A DNA stretch of 64,000 nucleotides from Bacteriovorax sp. PP10 (GCF_035013165.1 NZ_JAYGJQ010000001.1:1612001-1676000), one strand, 5' to 3'; positions 42,494-52,299 are shown, counted from the first letter of the stretch. Notes: generated by a model from the letters alone, not told the origin. Numbers and translations are program-made.

Positions 42494-42707
42494 GATCTTG
42501 GTGCTAAATGTAAGAAAATCTCGCTCACATTCCCCTTAGATAGTGATTTATTCTCAATTTTAGGTTAAAATTTTTAGATCATACCGCTAGTTGATAGTAA
42601 GTTATTATCATATGCGTCTAGAGTGGATGACAGATTCAAGAACTCTTCAGTACAAAAATAAGAGTGAGAGTTGTCCAAAAGACGTAGACTCGAAGGAGGA
42701 GATAATA

Positions 42708-43076
42708 GTGATTAATAAAAAAATCCTGTTAGTAGAAGACGATCAAGACATTCGCGAAACTTTAATTGAATTACTAGAAGGCGAAGGCTACGAAGTAATC
42801 TTTGCAGAAAACGGCCAGGTCGGCCTTGATAAACTTTCACAAATCAAAATGCTTCCCAATCTTATTTTGCTCGACCTTATGATGCCTATTAAAGATGGGT
42901 TTCAATTCTGTGCAGAAAAAGACGCCAATCCTAAAATTGCTCATCTACCAGTCGTTGTTATGTCAGCTGATGGCCATATTCGTGAAAATCAACAACGCGT
43001 AAATGCTCGCGCTTATCTTAAAAAGCCGCTTGATATTTATGAGATCATCGATATTGTTGAAAAATACTGCGTTTAA
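42708..43076 (+). CDS. Single-domain response regulator (CheY-like)
   Basis: GTG start at 42708, chosen for the perfect AAGGAGG (42693-42699) placed 8 bp upstream; a longer frame from 42591 is non-coding in character. The 122-residue receiver has VEDDQDIRE (acidic pair), LILLDLMMP with the phospho-acceptor Asp, VVVMSADGH (conserved Ser/Thr), and YLKKPLD with the Lys. No output domain and no kinase nearby. Its last 4 bp overlap the convergent gene. Confidence 0.9.
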   Translation: MINKKILLVEDDQDIRETLIELLEGEGYEVIFAENGQVGLDKLSQIKMLPNLILLDLMMPIKDGFQFCAEKDANPKIAHLPVVVMSADGHIRENQQRVNARAYLKKPLDIYEIIDIVEKYCV

Positions 43077-44188
43077 AAGCAGAGAGTATCAAGTCTCAAG
43101 AGGTCATCACTTCTGTGGCCATAATCCATTCCATGCCAGCTAAACAGCGATTCTGTTAAAGCTTCTGCTTGTGAGGCCGTATCTAATTCATAAAAGCGCT
43201 TCACTTTCTCGCATCTATTTTTCACCGCAACTTTCACAACTTTTCTCTGAAGTAATTCATAATGAGAAGGGTTCAATGCTTCGTTTAGATGGTTTGAAAA
43301 AAAGAGAGCGATAAGCTCTTTTTCATCAATGGCATTTTCTGCATTAAATTCCACAGTGTGGTCTTCTTTAATAATCAGAACTGGTGGATAAGTTTTTTCA
43401 TCAAGCGTGATAGGGTGAAGAAGATTTTCATAAAAATGAAATCCTGCAAAGTTCGCAGCTAAGTCACCATTAGAGTAAACTCCATCAACTATGGCACCAT
43501 ACATTCCATTTTCAGTGCTTTTTCCCCAGTCAATAACAGTGCTCATGGCCTTGGTCTTGTCCTGAGTTTTATTTAATTCTTTATGGTAGCGCTCAAAATA
43601 TTCATAACCTTGATTGAACATATGCCCCAGTTTATCAACGCCCATATAGACGCCGAACATTTTCACACTCGAGCAAAAAACAAAATATGAACTGGAAATG
43701 ATTCGATGGAATCCGGCATAAGCATAAATGTTTTTAAACTTAGAAGGAACGTATGTGATTTGTTTGTTGTCTTTAACATTTTTAGGATAAGGAATCATTG
43801 AGAGTGGCAATCCAAAAACACCATCTCTTTGATCTTCCCAGCTAAAGCGCCCGCCAATTTCGTTATAGATTGAAAGCGTGATGCCCATCTTGCTTTTAAT
43901 AAGATTTAATCTTGCTTTATTTCCAGCGATTTCATCTTTTAAGAATTCTAGTTTTTTAGTATTCTCTTCTCTGATGATTTGTTTTTCAAGAGACTCGATT
44001 TTAAGAGGAAGCTCTTTTATATCAGTATTGATTTTGGCAATGGCCACATTGACTTGTTTGTAAATAAAAGCAGACATGTCAGTCCCTACATCGGCCAGTT
44101 CCTGATCAGGCACGGTATGCTGATCAGACTCATAGGCAAAGATGCCTTGAGAAAGACTGAGTAATAAGACCAACACTAACTTCTTCAT
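43073..44188 (-). CDS. Exported protein, unknown function
   Basis: ATG at 44188 gives a signal peptide (MKKLVLVLLLSLSQGIFA); the longer frames to 44272 add a non-signal sequence. The mature 353 residues contain an N-terminal helical/coiled-coil part (INTDIKELPLKIESLEKQI, KLEFLKDEIAGNKA) and a C-terminal part with DKLGHMFNQGYEYFERY and VYSNGDLAANFAGFHFYENL. The D-K-x-G-H and downstream D-x-A-A-N-x-x-G spots recall membrane lipoproteins of the YfiM type that also have DKxxH, but this is weak. Three Cys late in the chain. A TATAAT box lies 4 bp before the ATG. Confidence 0.65.
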   Translation of the reverse strand: MKKLVLVLLLSLSQGIFAYESDQHTVPDQELADVGTDMSAFIYKQVNVAIAKINTDIKELPLKIESLEKQIIREENTKKLEFLKDEIAGNKARLNLIKSKMGITLSIYNEIGGRFSWEDQRDGVFGLPLSMIPYPKNVKDNKQITYVPSKFKNIYAYAGFHRIISSSYFVFCSSVKMFGVYMGVDKLGHMFNQGYEYFERYHKELNKTQDKTKAMSTVIDWGKSTENGMYGAIVDGVYSNGDLAANFAGFHFYENLLHPITLDEKTYPPVLIIKEDHTVEFNAENAIDEKELIALFFSNHLNEALNPSHYELLQRKVVKVAVKNRCEKVKRFYELDTASQAEALTESLFSWHGMDYGHRSDDLLRLDTLCF

Positions 44189-44251
44189 AAGCATTATAAG
44201 AGCAAGTGTGGGGCCATAATAAAAGACTGATTTTAATAGGAGAATTGGAGA

Positions 44252-44295
44252 AAATTTAAAACAGGTGACCAAATTTTAGACGATCTGGTCACCTG
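44252..44295 (-). terminator. Intrinsic terminator of tpx
   Basis: Perfect 10-bp stem CAGGTGACCA (44262-44271) with TGGTCACCTG (44286-44295), loop 14 bases. On the minus strand it is followed by TTTTAAATTTT, the expected U-rich tail behind the tpx stop. Confidence 0.8.
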
Positions 44296-44304
44296 GGGAG
44301 ATGC

Positions 44305-44814
44305 TTATCTTTTTGAAGAATTAATAGCGATTAGGGCCTCTTCATAGTTTGGCTCATGAGTGATTTCTGAAACCTGCTCAGTATATAAGATTTCATTTTT
44401 TTCATTGATGATAATGATTACTCTTGAAGTTAAACCTTTTAGAGGTCCATCAACGAAATCTACCGGAAAGAATTTTAAGAAATCAGATCTAAAAAGTGAA
44501 GCCACAGTCACTTTATCAATTCCTTCAGCTCCACAAAATCTTTTTTGAGCAAATGGAAGATCAAGTGAAAGATTGATCACGGCAACGTTGCCAAGTTCAG
44601 CTGCATTTTTATTGAATGTGCGTACACTTGTTGCACATGTCCCAGTGTCGATACTTGGGAAGATATTAAGCAGTTTGTATTTTTCGCTGAAAGAAGAAAG
44701 TTTTACTTCGCTCAGGTCAGTTTTTACCATTGTAAAATCGTGAGCAAGATCCCCTAAATCAGGAAGAGTCCCTCGTGTGTTAACTGGATTACCTTGTAGT
44801 GTGATTTTTGTCAT
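44305..44814 (-). CDS. tpx: Thiol peroxidase (atypical 2-Cys peroxiredoxin)
   Basis: The 169-residue product matches Tpx in length and motifs: N-terminal TLQGNPVNTRGTLPDLGD, peroxidatic Cys60 in SIDTGTCATSVRTFN, resolving Cys94 in KRFCGAEGID, and the Arg before VIIIIN. It reduces hydroperoxides with thioredoxin. No signal peptide, so cytoplasmic by sequence. GAGGAGAAG ribosome site. Confidence 0.95.
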   Translation of the reverse strand: MTKITLQGNPVNTRGTLPDLGDLAHDFTMVKTDLSEVKLSSFSEKYKLLNIFPSIDTGTCATSVRTFNKNAAELGNVAVINLSLDLPFAQKRFCGAEGIDKVTVASLFRSDFLKFFPVDFVDGPLKGLTSRVIIIINEKNEILYTEQVSEITHEPNYEEALIAINSSKR

Positions 44815-44888
44815 TTTCTTCTCCTCAAAATTGATAGACCAAAGCGATTACATGAGTAGCATACGCTCTGGAGCTTTACTTGGAAAGA

Positions 44889-46307
44889 TCAATGTTTTGA
44901 GTCTGATCGAGAAATGAAGAAAGTAAGATAGCAGATAGCAAAAAGAGGAGCGCAAACCAAAAACCATTGCAGTTCATTTGAGAAGAACTTTTTTGCAGCA
45001 TAACAAATGGCCGAGAGAAAAATACACATCTCAGCATAATGAAGCAGTTTTTTCGCAGGTATTAATTCCGCGGCCTTTTTATGAATGATACCAGCAGAGA
45101 TATTTAAACAGTAAATTTTCGGAATAAGTTTGGTGATAATTCCTATAATTAATGCCCATCTTAAATCTAAAAATTTTACAGAGAGAAAAATGATTAAAAA
45201 AGAAACTGGCGTAATGTAAGAATAGATTTTTAAAACAGCGTCAGTCTTCGCAGTCGCTCGTAAAATAGAGTCGTGAGGAATTAAAAGAAGTAGATACCCT
45301 AAGGCAAAAATTTGCAGGAAGATGGCCGATTTTTCATATTGAGTTGTATAAAGCAGGTTAATGATAGGTGTAGCAAAAACGATAAGTCCTGCAACGGCCG
45401 GGATCACCAGGTAAGCGATGTCGCTAATTGCCTTACGATAAGCAAAGGCCATCTGATCAAATTCAAGCTTTGACATAGCAATAGATAATTTAGGGATCAG
45501 GTTTTTTTGAACCGAGTTTTCTAATAAATAAAGGGGAGGAATAATTAAACATCCTAGCGAGTAAAAGGCGAATAGGTCAGCAGAAACAACTGCTGAGATA
45601 ATCAGTAAATCGGCCTTTTCGGTAATAAAAAGCAAACAAGAAGAAAGTGAAACAGGCATAGAGTATTTTAAAATTTCTCTGATTTTACCTTGATCCCATT
45701 TTAATGAAACGGCATTGGATCTCCATCCAAGATAAGTCATCAGGATAAAGCTCAAACACATAATGCAAAAGAAATAATAAAAAAGATAATTGATGTCACG
45801 ATACTTCCAGGCGATAAAAATAAACCCGATGGTTTTCACCACTTCAAAACAAACAGACAATCCTGCACCTAGAAAAGTTTTTCCACGGGCGATACAAACT
45901 TCGTTGTAGTGGCCAGAAGGGCAGACGAGAAATCCTGAGATCAACAAGATAAATAAGATCGGCGTAGAAAGCGCCAGATGCTCTTTAAAGAGCATGATGA
46001 TGAATGCTCCCGGAATAAGTATCAAAGAAGATAAAATAAAAGTTAAAAGCCATGTGGCCTTTATGTAATCGTCGCGCTCATGAGTTTTTCCCATCCAGTA
46101 GTAAACTGAGTTGAGCGGACCTCCGGCCATGACAATAAACGGTATTAAGGAAAGGTAAAGAAAGAAGGTTTTATAGAGCCCCATTTCAATAGGTGCATAG
46201 AGTCTTACAAGTACTATTGGCAGTAGCATATTGACTACTGAACTGATATTGCTCAATAAAAATATAGGCCAGTGGTTTTGGGTCAGTCTTTTTGCTAATG
46301 AAAACAT
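44889..46307 (-). CDS. Polysaccharide/lipid flippase (MOP superfamily)
   Basis: About 472 residues from the ATG at 46307; a TTG at 46325 would add six residues. Some 12-14 hydrophobic segments with the polysaccharide-transporter layout: NMLLPIVLVRLYAPIEMGLYKTFF at the N-terminus as in Wzx-like proteins, and charged loops KYSMPVSLSSCLLFI and FAYRKAISDIAYL. These proteins flip lipid-linked saccharides, or related amphiphiles, across the inner membrane. It is divergent from the NRPS gene with only 110 bp between, so it could export or transport the NRPS product, but a free-standing wall or capsule flippase is equally possible. Confidence 0.8.
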   Translation of the reverse strand: MFSLAKRLTQNHWPIFLLSNISSVVNMLLPIVLVRLYAPIEMGLYKTFFLYLSLIPFIVMAGGPLNSVYYWMGKTHERDDYIKATWLLTFILSSLILIPGAFIIMLFKEHLALSTPILFILLISGFLVCPSGHYNEVCIARGKTFLGAGLSVCFEVVKTIGFIFIAWKYRDINYLFYYFFCIMCLSFILMTYLGWRSNAVSLKWDQGKIREILKYSMPVSLSSCLLFITEKADLLIISAVVSADLFAFYSLGCLIIPPLYLLENSVQKNLIPKLSIAMSKLEFDQMAFAYRKAISDIAYLVIPAVAGLIVFATPIINLLYTTQYEKSAIFLQIFALGYLLLLIPHDSILRATAKTDAVLKIYSYITPVSFLIIFLSVKFLDLRWALIIGIITKLIPKIYCLNISAGIIHKKAAELIPAKKLLHYAEMCIFLSAICYAAKKFFSNELQWFLVCAPLFAICYLTFFISRSDSKH

Positions 46308-46381
46308 ACTCACTACTATCGTCAAAATTAAGAAAAAGTAAAGTTATCAACTATCACTTAATGTATTATAAATTATTCCGA

Positions 46382-46387
46382 TATAAT
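46382..46387 (+). promoter_or_regulatory. -10 box of the NRPS gene
   Basis: Consensus TATAAT 30 bp before the TTG start; the -35 around 46358 (TTAATG, spacer 18) is weak. Transcription would start near 46394. Confidence 0.45.
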
Positions 46388-46416
46388 TAACTAATTGAGT
46401 AATTACTGGAATAATT

Positions 46417-49400
46417 TTGATAAAACAAGAATCTCATCACATCCAAGAAAGGCTAGCTTCTATATGGAAAAGATTGCTCGGCCTTGAGAGACTTACTCAC
46501 GATCAAAACTTCTTTGCCATGGGTGGGCATTCACTTCTGGCCATTGATCTTTTAAGCGAAATTGAAGAGGTCTTTGCTGTTAAGTTGAACATGAAAGACA
46601 TTGCAGAAGCTCCCAGCGTTCAAGACTTATCGCAAATTATTTTAACCTACAAAAAAAATGTTGCACTGGCCTCTGAGAATCTTGATTTTAGCAACGGGTA
46701 TTACCCTCTTACTACAAATCAAAAACAGGTGTGGGGACTTAATGTTCTTTACCCTGAATCCATCACACATAATATTTCAACGGCCATTAAGATCAATCGC
46801 AAACTTGATATCAATCTTCTTACGAAAACAATTAATACCATCGTAGAAAGACATGAATCACTAAGAACCAGATTCAGGGTTCATCATGGTGTTCCTCATC
46901 AGGAGATTATTCCTGAATATAAATATCATTTTGAATTTATCGATATTAAAGAAGAACAATTAAAAGAAGTTTTACAAGAAGAGATGAAGCACCTCTTTAA
47001 CCTGGAAGAAGCTCCTCTCATGAGAATCCGCTTCTACCGTTTAAGCGAAGAAGAAATTGTTTTCTTCTTTCTAGTTCATCACATTATTTGGGATGGTCTA
47101 AGTAATACTTTTTTCTTCCATGAGTTTATTTCAATTTACCGCTCTCTGGAAAGTGGTGAAGAAGTCAGCGTTCCCGAGGTCCGTTTAAACTACAAGGACC
47201 ATGCAATTAAAGAAATCGAGTATCTTAAGTCAGAAGATTTTTTTGAACAAAAAAGATCATGGGACAATATATTCACAGGGAAACTTCCTGTTTTAAATCT
47301 TCCTACTGATTATCCTCGAACGCCTAAAATCAATAATCAGTCTGAGACAATCTATTTTGAAATCAGCGCAGAGATGCTAGAGAAGCTTGAAGTTTATGCC
47401 CAAACAAAATATCTTTCACTCTATAATATTTTCTTTGCTGTTTATTATGTCCTGCTTGCTAGAATTAGTGGCGAAAACGATTTTATTGTAGGAACACCTG
47501 TTCACGGAAGAAATAATAGAGATGTCAGAAAAATTCTTGGCTATTTTATCAATACTCTCCCTGTAAGAACAACTCTTGATCCTATGAAGTCTTTTAAGGA
47601 CAACTTGGGAATTTTCTTAGAGTCCCTTAAGCATGCTTTCTATAATCAGAATGTTCCTTTGGATGTATTGCTTAAAAATTCAACCATTGAGAATGACCCT
47701 TCCAGGACCCCCTTATTTCAAACGCTATTTATCTATCTTGATGTAACAAAAGAGCTGGATGTATTTAAGAGTGAGTCACTGGAACAAATCAAACTAGAGC
47801 GCTATTCGGTTCACACCGAAATCGATTTTTATCTCTACAAGTCCCGCGATAAAGTAGAAGGCGTGATTGAATTTAGAAAAGATCTTTATACTCCGCAAAC
47901 CATGAAGAAAATGGGAGAGGATTTTATCGATATTCTAGATAAGATTCTTCAGGATGAACTTCAAAGTCTGCATGAGATGGGCGTTAAGGCCATTGTAACT
48001 CAAAATGAAATGATCGAAATGGATATGAGGGCGTACGATGATTTTAGCAATGAGCGACCTTTTTATAAATCATTTGAAAAGATGGCCGTCCTATATCCTG
48101 ATAAAGAAGCGATAAAAACTTCGAAAGGGAGTTTAAGTTATGACGAGCTTGATAAAAAGTCTGACCTTATTGCGGTCAAACTCTTAAAGCAAGGAATCAA
48201 AATCGGTGATTTGGTCGGTGTAAGTGCTAATCGTAATGAAAAGCTTGTTATTGCCCTTCTTGGTGTTTTAAAAGCTGGTGCGACTTATGTTCCCTTAGAT
48301 CCGAAATTCCCCGATGAGAGACTTCATTACATGATGGAGCGCTCAGGAGCTAAGATTTTACTTTCAGAAAAAGGTTTGATCTCTCGTTTCCCACAATACT
48401 CTAATCACCTTCTCATCGAAGACATATTAAATGCTAAAATATATAGACCATTTACTTCTGTTGATGTTGGTCTTCATAGTAGCTGCTATGTTCTTTTTAC
48501 GTCGGGAAGCACGGGAAGACCAAAAGGCGTCGAAGTCAGTCATGAAAATGTATTAAATTTTTTAAAATCAATGTCCAAAAAACCAGGTCTCGCGAATTCT
48601 GATTGTCTGTTGTCTGTGACCACTTTCAGTTTTGATATCTCGGTGCTGGAGCTATTTTTACCTTTAATGACAGGAGCGACTGTTTATCTTGCCAATGAAG
48701 AGCAAGTTCTTGATGGAGATGAACTGGCCCGAATTATTAAACAGGAAAAAATAACATGTATGCAGGCCACGCCTTCATCATGGCGTTTACTTCTGGCCAC
48801 TGGATGGAAGGGGAGTTCGGAGTTAAAAATTCTTTGTGGTGGCGAGCCCATGCCAAAAGATCTGGCCCATAAACTTTTAACTCTTTCAAAAGAAGTCTGG
48901 AATATGTACGGGCCGACAGAAACAACCGTATGGTCAACCGTCAAGAAACTATCTTTCGATGATAAAAAAATTCTGATTGGATCTGCTATTGATAATACCT
49001 GTCTCTACATTCTCAATGAGAAAGGAGAGTCTTGTCCGGTCGGAGTTGAAGGCCATCTTTTTATTGGTGGATTAGGTGTGGCAAAAGGCTACATCCAGGA
49101 TTTAGAACAAACCCATAAGCGTTTTGTGAAAAATCCTTTCCGCCTTAATGAATTGATGTATGACACTGGAGATATGGCAAGGTTTGAAAGTTCGGGCGAG
49201 ATTGAATGCCTGGGACGCAGTGATGACCAGGTAAAGATCAGAGGTTTTAGAATTGAATTAGGTGAAATTGAAGAAGTGGCCCTTCGTCAGGATTTTGTTC
49301 ACGAGTGTGCGGCCAAAGTTCATGGCAATAATATTTTTGTCTATCTGACATTAAAACCAGAAACGACTTATAACGAAGAGGTCCTTAAAAAAGTTTTTAG

Positions 49401-50544
49401 AGAAAAGCTTCCTGGTTACATGATCCCTCAGAAAATTTTAATGTTGAATCATTTACCAAAAACACTAAATGGTAAAATTGACAAAAAGGCCTTAACTGAA
49501 AAGGCATGCTTAAATGCGACCTCTGTAAAAGAACCAACCTCACTTGAGCATACTGCAACTATGAGTGAGATCATGGCAATCTGGAAAACAATTCTGCAGG
49601 TAGAAAGTGTGGATGTTGATGAAAATTTTTTTAATCTTGGCGGACACTCCATTTCCGCTGTCGAGATATTTGGAATCGTAAACGATAAGTTTAATCTTAA
49701 TTTGCCTCTTTCTGTTATTTTTGAGGCCGCGACCATTCGTTCTTTAAGTGATGTGATCGATAGTACCGTTAAAAAGAATTCTTACGAATTATCCCAACTA
49801 AAATGTGTTGTTGCGATTAAGCCCGGCAAGAAAAATCTGGAACCTGTTTTTTGTTTTCATGGAGTAGGTGGAAACGTACTCAACTATTATCCCCTGGGAA
49901 CTCATGCGGGAGAGCGTGCTTTTTACGGAGTTCAGTCGGTGGGAGTGAATGGTGAAGACCAGATCGTCGAAACAATTCCTTCCATGGCGAAAATTTATAT
50001 CCAGGAGATCAAAAAGGTTCAACCTAAGGGCCCTTACATCCTTTCTGGCGGTTCAATGGGCGGAATGGTTGCCCTGGAAGTGGCCGCACAGTTAAAAAGT
50101 GAAGGTGAGGAAATTAAGTCGCTGGTGATGTTTGATACTGTCGGGCCGAATTTAGATTTCAAGACCTACGGAAATGTTAAAGTCGGTTTTTTTACCAGAA
50201 CAAAAAGCTCACTCTCTTTAAGATATTTTAAAGCAATAAATTTTGTGAAGACTCAGTTTTATACACTCAGAAAAGTTTCAATTCCTCATTCTCTAAGATA
50301 CTTCAGCATTGAAGATAAAAACTTTGCGGCCCTAAGAAGTTACACTCCAGCTCTTTATGAAGGAAATATTATTTTAATCCGCGCTCCGAGGACTGCAAAA
50401 GGCTGGTACGCTGATCCTTATCTAGGATGGCGAAAAGTGATCAATGGAAAAATTGAAACCATCGAGATCAAAGGTGATCACCACAATTTCATTGAAGGCC
50501 CCGAAATGTCTGAGGCCTTCAAAAAAATTATCAAAAGACTATAA
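46417..50544 (+). CDS. Nonribosomal peptide synthetase, T-C-A-T-TE
   Basis: The 1375-residue protein starts at a TTG (TGGA upstream; no ATG in the frame before the first domain). Domain order: carrier 1 with phosphopantetheine Ser39 (MGGHSLLA); condensation domain with HHIIWDG (about 222); adenylation domain with TSGSTGRPKG (about 695), FDISVLELF, NMYGPTETT and NGKIDK; carrier 2 with NLGGHSIS (about 1073); thioesterase with GGSMGG (Ser about 1209) and His in GDHHNF. Binding-pocket residues read by hand against GrsA are D-I-L-Q-L-G-M-V-W-K, eight of ten equal to the glycine code DILQLGLIWK. So it probably joins an acyl unit held on carrier 1 to glycine and releases it. Carrier 1 has no own adenylation domain and must be loaded in trans. 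No phosphopantetheinyl transferase is in the window. Confidence 0.92.
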   Translation: MIKQESHHIQERLASIWKRLLGLERLTHDQNFFAMGGHSLLAIDLLSEIEEVFAVKLNMKDIAEAPSVQDLSQIILTYKKNVALASENLDFSNGYYPLTTNQKQVWGLNVLYPESITHNISTAIKINRKLDINLLTKTINTIVERHESLRTRFRVHHGVPHQEIIPEYKYHFEFIDIKEEQLKEVLQEEMKHLFNLEEAPLMRIRFYRLSEEEIVFFFLVHHIIWDGLSNTFFFHEFISIYRSLESGEEVSVPEVRLNYKDHAIKEIEYLKSEDFFEQKRSWDNIFTGKLPVLNLPTDYPRTPKINNQSETIYFEISAEMLEKLEVYAQTKYLSLYNIFFAVYYVLLARISGENDFIVGTPVHGRNNRDVRKILGYFINTLPVRTTLDPMKSFKDNLGIFLESLKHAFYNQNVPLDVLLKNSTIENDPSRTPLFQTLFIYLDVTKELDVFKSESLEQIKLERYSVHTEIDFYLYKSRDKVEGVIEFRKDLYTPQTMKKMGEDFIDILDKILQDELQSLHEMGVKAIVTQNEMIEMDMRAYDDFSNERPFYKSFEKMAVLYPDKEAIKTSKGSLSYDELDKKSDLIAVKLLKQGIKIGDLVGVSANRNEKLVIALLGVLKAGATYVPLDPKFPDERLHYMMERSGAKILLSEKGLISRFPQYSNHLLIEDILNAKIYRPFTSVDVGLHSSCYVLFTSGSTGRPKGVEVSHENVLNFLKSMSKKPGLANSDCLLSVTTFSFDISVLELFLPLMTGATVYLANEEQVLDGDELARIIKQEKITCMQATPSSWRLLLATGWKGSSELKILCGGEPMPKDLAHKLLTLSKEVWNMYGPTETTVWSTVKKLSFDDKKILIGSAIDNTCLYILNEKGESCPVGVEGHLFIGGLGVAKGYIQDLEQTHKRFVKNPFRLNELMYDTGDMARFESSGEIECLGRSDDQVKIRGFRIELGEIEEVALRQDFVHECAAKVHGNNIFVYLTLKPETTYNEEVLKKVFREKLPGYMIPQKILMLNHLPKTLNGKIDKKALTEKACLNATSVKEPTSLEHTATMSEIMAIWKTILQVESVDVDENFFNLGGHSISAVEIFGIVNDKFNLNLPLSVIFEAATIRSLSDVIDSTVKKNSYELSQLKCVVAIKPGKKNLEPVFCFHGVGGNVLNYYPLGTHAGERAFYGVQSVGVNGEDQIVETIPSMAKIYIQEIKKVQPKGPYILSGGSMGGMVALEVAAQLKSEGEEIKSLVMFDTVGPNLDFKTYGNVKVGFFTRTKSSLSLRYFKAINFVKTQFYTLRKVSIPHSLRYFSIEDKNFAALRSYTPALYEGNIILIRAPRTAKGWYADPYLGWRKVINGKIETIEIKGDHHNFIEGPEMSEAFKKIIKRL

Positions 50545-52116
50545 TTCACTCTCTCGTATTTCTCGAGGCGACTCTTTGACTGGAATACTTTTAACATCAG
50601 TTGCAGGTTTTAAATCGCTAATCGCCGGCCCTTCAATGACTTTGCCGTGACAATCAAAGCGCGAGCCATGACAAGGACAGTCCCAGGATTTTTCGGCCTT
50701 ATTCCAGGAAACAATCCCGGCAAGGTGAGGGCAGACAGCACTCATGTATTCTATTTCTCCCGTTTCATTTTTATAAGCGGCCACCATCTTGCCACTTTTT
50801 CTAAAAACAATTCCTTCATCTGGAGTCAGTTTAGCAATATTATTTTTAAATTTAGGATCCAGCCAGTCTATATACTGAGCGGCCACATTTAAATTCTCTC
50901 TGATATACTCTTTGGCCGCCATTAAAGAAACTCTCGATGGCGAGTACAGTTTTTCCCATGGATTTTCTCGTCCCATAATCTGGTCAGTGATTAACATGGC
51001 ACCAATCGTACAATGGGTCATCCCGTTTCCAGAGTCACCGGTAATGACATAGACGTTGTCTTCATCCATTGGATTTCTTCCTAAGTAGGCAAGACCATCG
51101 ACTGGTTCCATCACTTGGCCGGACCATTGATAGGCCACTTCACCTAAAAATGAAATGTGCTTGCGTGCCCATGCTTCCAGTTTTTTATAGCATCGTTCTG
51201 GATGTTCTTCCTGCCCCGTTTTATGATCTTCACCGCCAACAATTAAAATATCAGTATCCTCTTTATGTTCAACACGAATGTAATGATAAGGATCAAGCGT
51301 ATCCCATACCAGTGCATCGGGAAAACTTCCTTTTAAAATTTTAAACCCGAGAACATAAGTTCTATAAGGGGCCTGTTTTGTATGAATGGCAAACATATCA
51401 TTGATAGGCGTATTGGTTGCGACAACAATTGAGCTGCAATAAACGATACGATTATTTGCTGTCTTTACAAAAGCATTTTCTCCACCTTTAACTTCAGTGA
51501 CGTGAGAGTGAGTGTAGATTTGTCCGCCACCTTCTATAATGATATTGGTAAGTGCGGAAAGATATTTCACAGGGTGAAGTTGCATTTGTCTTGGAAAGTG
51601 TAGCGACGGCCCGATGTCGACATTATTGAATGGAGAGAAGGCGAGACGTTGGACATCGACCAGTCCTGCTTTATGAGCGGCTTCATACTCTCTTTCTAAA
51701 ATATCTTCATTTTCATCAGTCAAAGAAAATAAATACCCGCTGACTTTTTTTAAGTCGCAGTCAATTTTTTCACGTCTGACTATCTCTTCAACTTTTCTGA
51801 TGGCCTCACTATGACTATTGATCGCAAGCTTTAATCCATCTTCACCATGAAATCTCTCCAGGTTAAAAAAGCGGTCATCAAGAGCGTTTACAAAATGAGC
51901 TGTGGTTCTTCCTGTTTGTCCTGAGAGAAGTTCATCGGACTCAAGAACACAAACTTTTTTTCCTTCCTTCATTAATAAGTACGCCGTCGTGAGACCTGCG
52001 ATTCCTCCGCCGATTATGCAAACGTCTGTTCTAAAATCTTCATTAAGGGGGATGCGGGTAGGCATTGTATTTTGATCAAACCATACTGAAACACTTTCAC
52101 CGTGGCGTGCAGACAT
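50539..52116 (-). CDS. FAD-dependent oxidoreductase with C-terminal Rieske domain
   Basis: The 525-residue product has a DAO-type FAD-binding N-terminus (VCIIGGGIAGLTTAYLL, about 33-49), the substrate-side motifs GRTTAHF and VVATNTPIN, and the C-terminal FAD part (VYVITGDSGNGMTH). A Rieske [2Fe-2S] domain follows (about 440-505) with CPHLAG and WDCPCHGSRFD, so both C-x-H and C-x2-H ligand pairs are kept. Such fusions are seen with D-amino acid dehydrogenase-like and glycine-oxidase-like proteins; substrate unknown. AAGGAG ribosome site. Its stop overlaps the NRPS stop by 6 bp, convergent. Confidence 0.9.
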   Translation of the reverse strand: MSARHGESVSVWFDQNTMPTRIPLNEDFRTDVCIIGGGIAGLTTAYLLMKEGKKVCVLESDELLSGQTGRTTAHFVNALDDRFFNLERFHGEDGLKLAINSHSEAIRKVEEIVRREKIDCDLKKVSGYLFSLTDENEDILEREYEAAHKAGLVDVQRLAFSPFNNVDIGPSLHFPRQMQLHPVKYLSALTNIIIEGGGQIYTHSHVTEVKGGENAFVKTANNRIVYCSSIVVATNTPINDMFAIHTKQAPYRTYVLGFKILKGSFPDALVWDTLDPYHYIRVEHKEDTDILIVGGEDHKTGQEEHPERCYKKLEAWARKHISFLGEVAYQWSGQVMEPVDGLAYLGRNPMDEDNVYVITGDSGNGMTHCTIGAMLITDQIMGRENPWEKLYSPSRVSLMAAKEYIRENLNVAAQYIDWLDPKFKNNIAKLTPDEGIVFRKSGKMVAAYKNETGEIEYMSAVCPHLAGIVSWNKAEKSWDCPCHGSRFDCHGKVIEGPAISDLKPATDVKSIPVKESPREIRESEL

Positions 52117-52245
52117 AGGAGCTCCTTGGTTTTTATAATCTTAAAGATCCATAAAAATAATGTGCAAGTGGCAGACCTTGATTCTGTGAATTGTAAGGGG
52201 GGGAAAGAACAATAAGGAGGGAATAGTTCCCCAAGAGGCCGGGGC

Positions 52246-52282
52246 AAAAAAAAGGGCCCGCTTAAAGCAGGCCCAATTTTTT
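52246..52282. terminator. Bidirectional terminator
   Basis: Stem GGGCC-C-GC / GC-A-GGCCC (52254-52274) with A8 before and T6 after. It ends the large exported protein gene on the minus strand and blocks plus-strand transcription. Confidence 0.8.
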
Positions 52283-52299
52283 AACAATTTTTCTAGAGA

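Noticed and set aside
42591-42707. N-terminal extension of the response regulator
   Set aside because: The perfect AAGGAGG before the GTG at 42708 and the start of the receiver fold right after it make the extension unlikely.
46308-46325. TTG start for the flippase
   Set aside because: Adds only six residues; the ATG at 46307 begins directly before the first hydrophobic segment. Not excluded.
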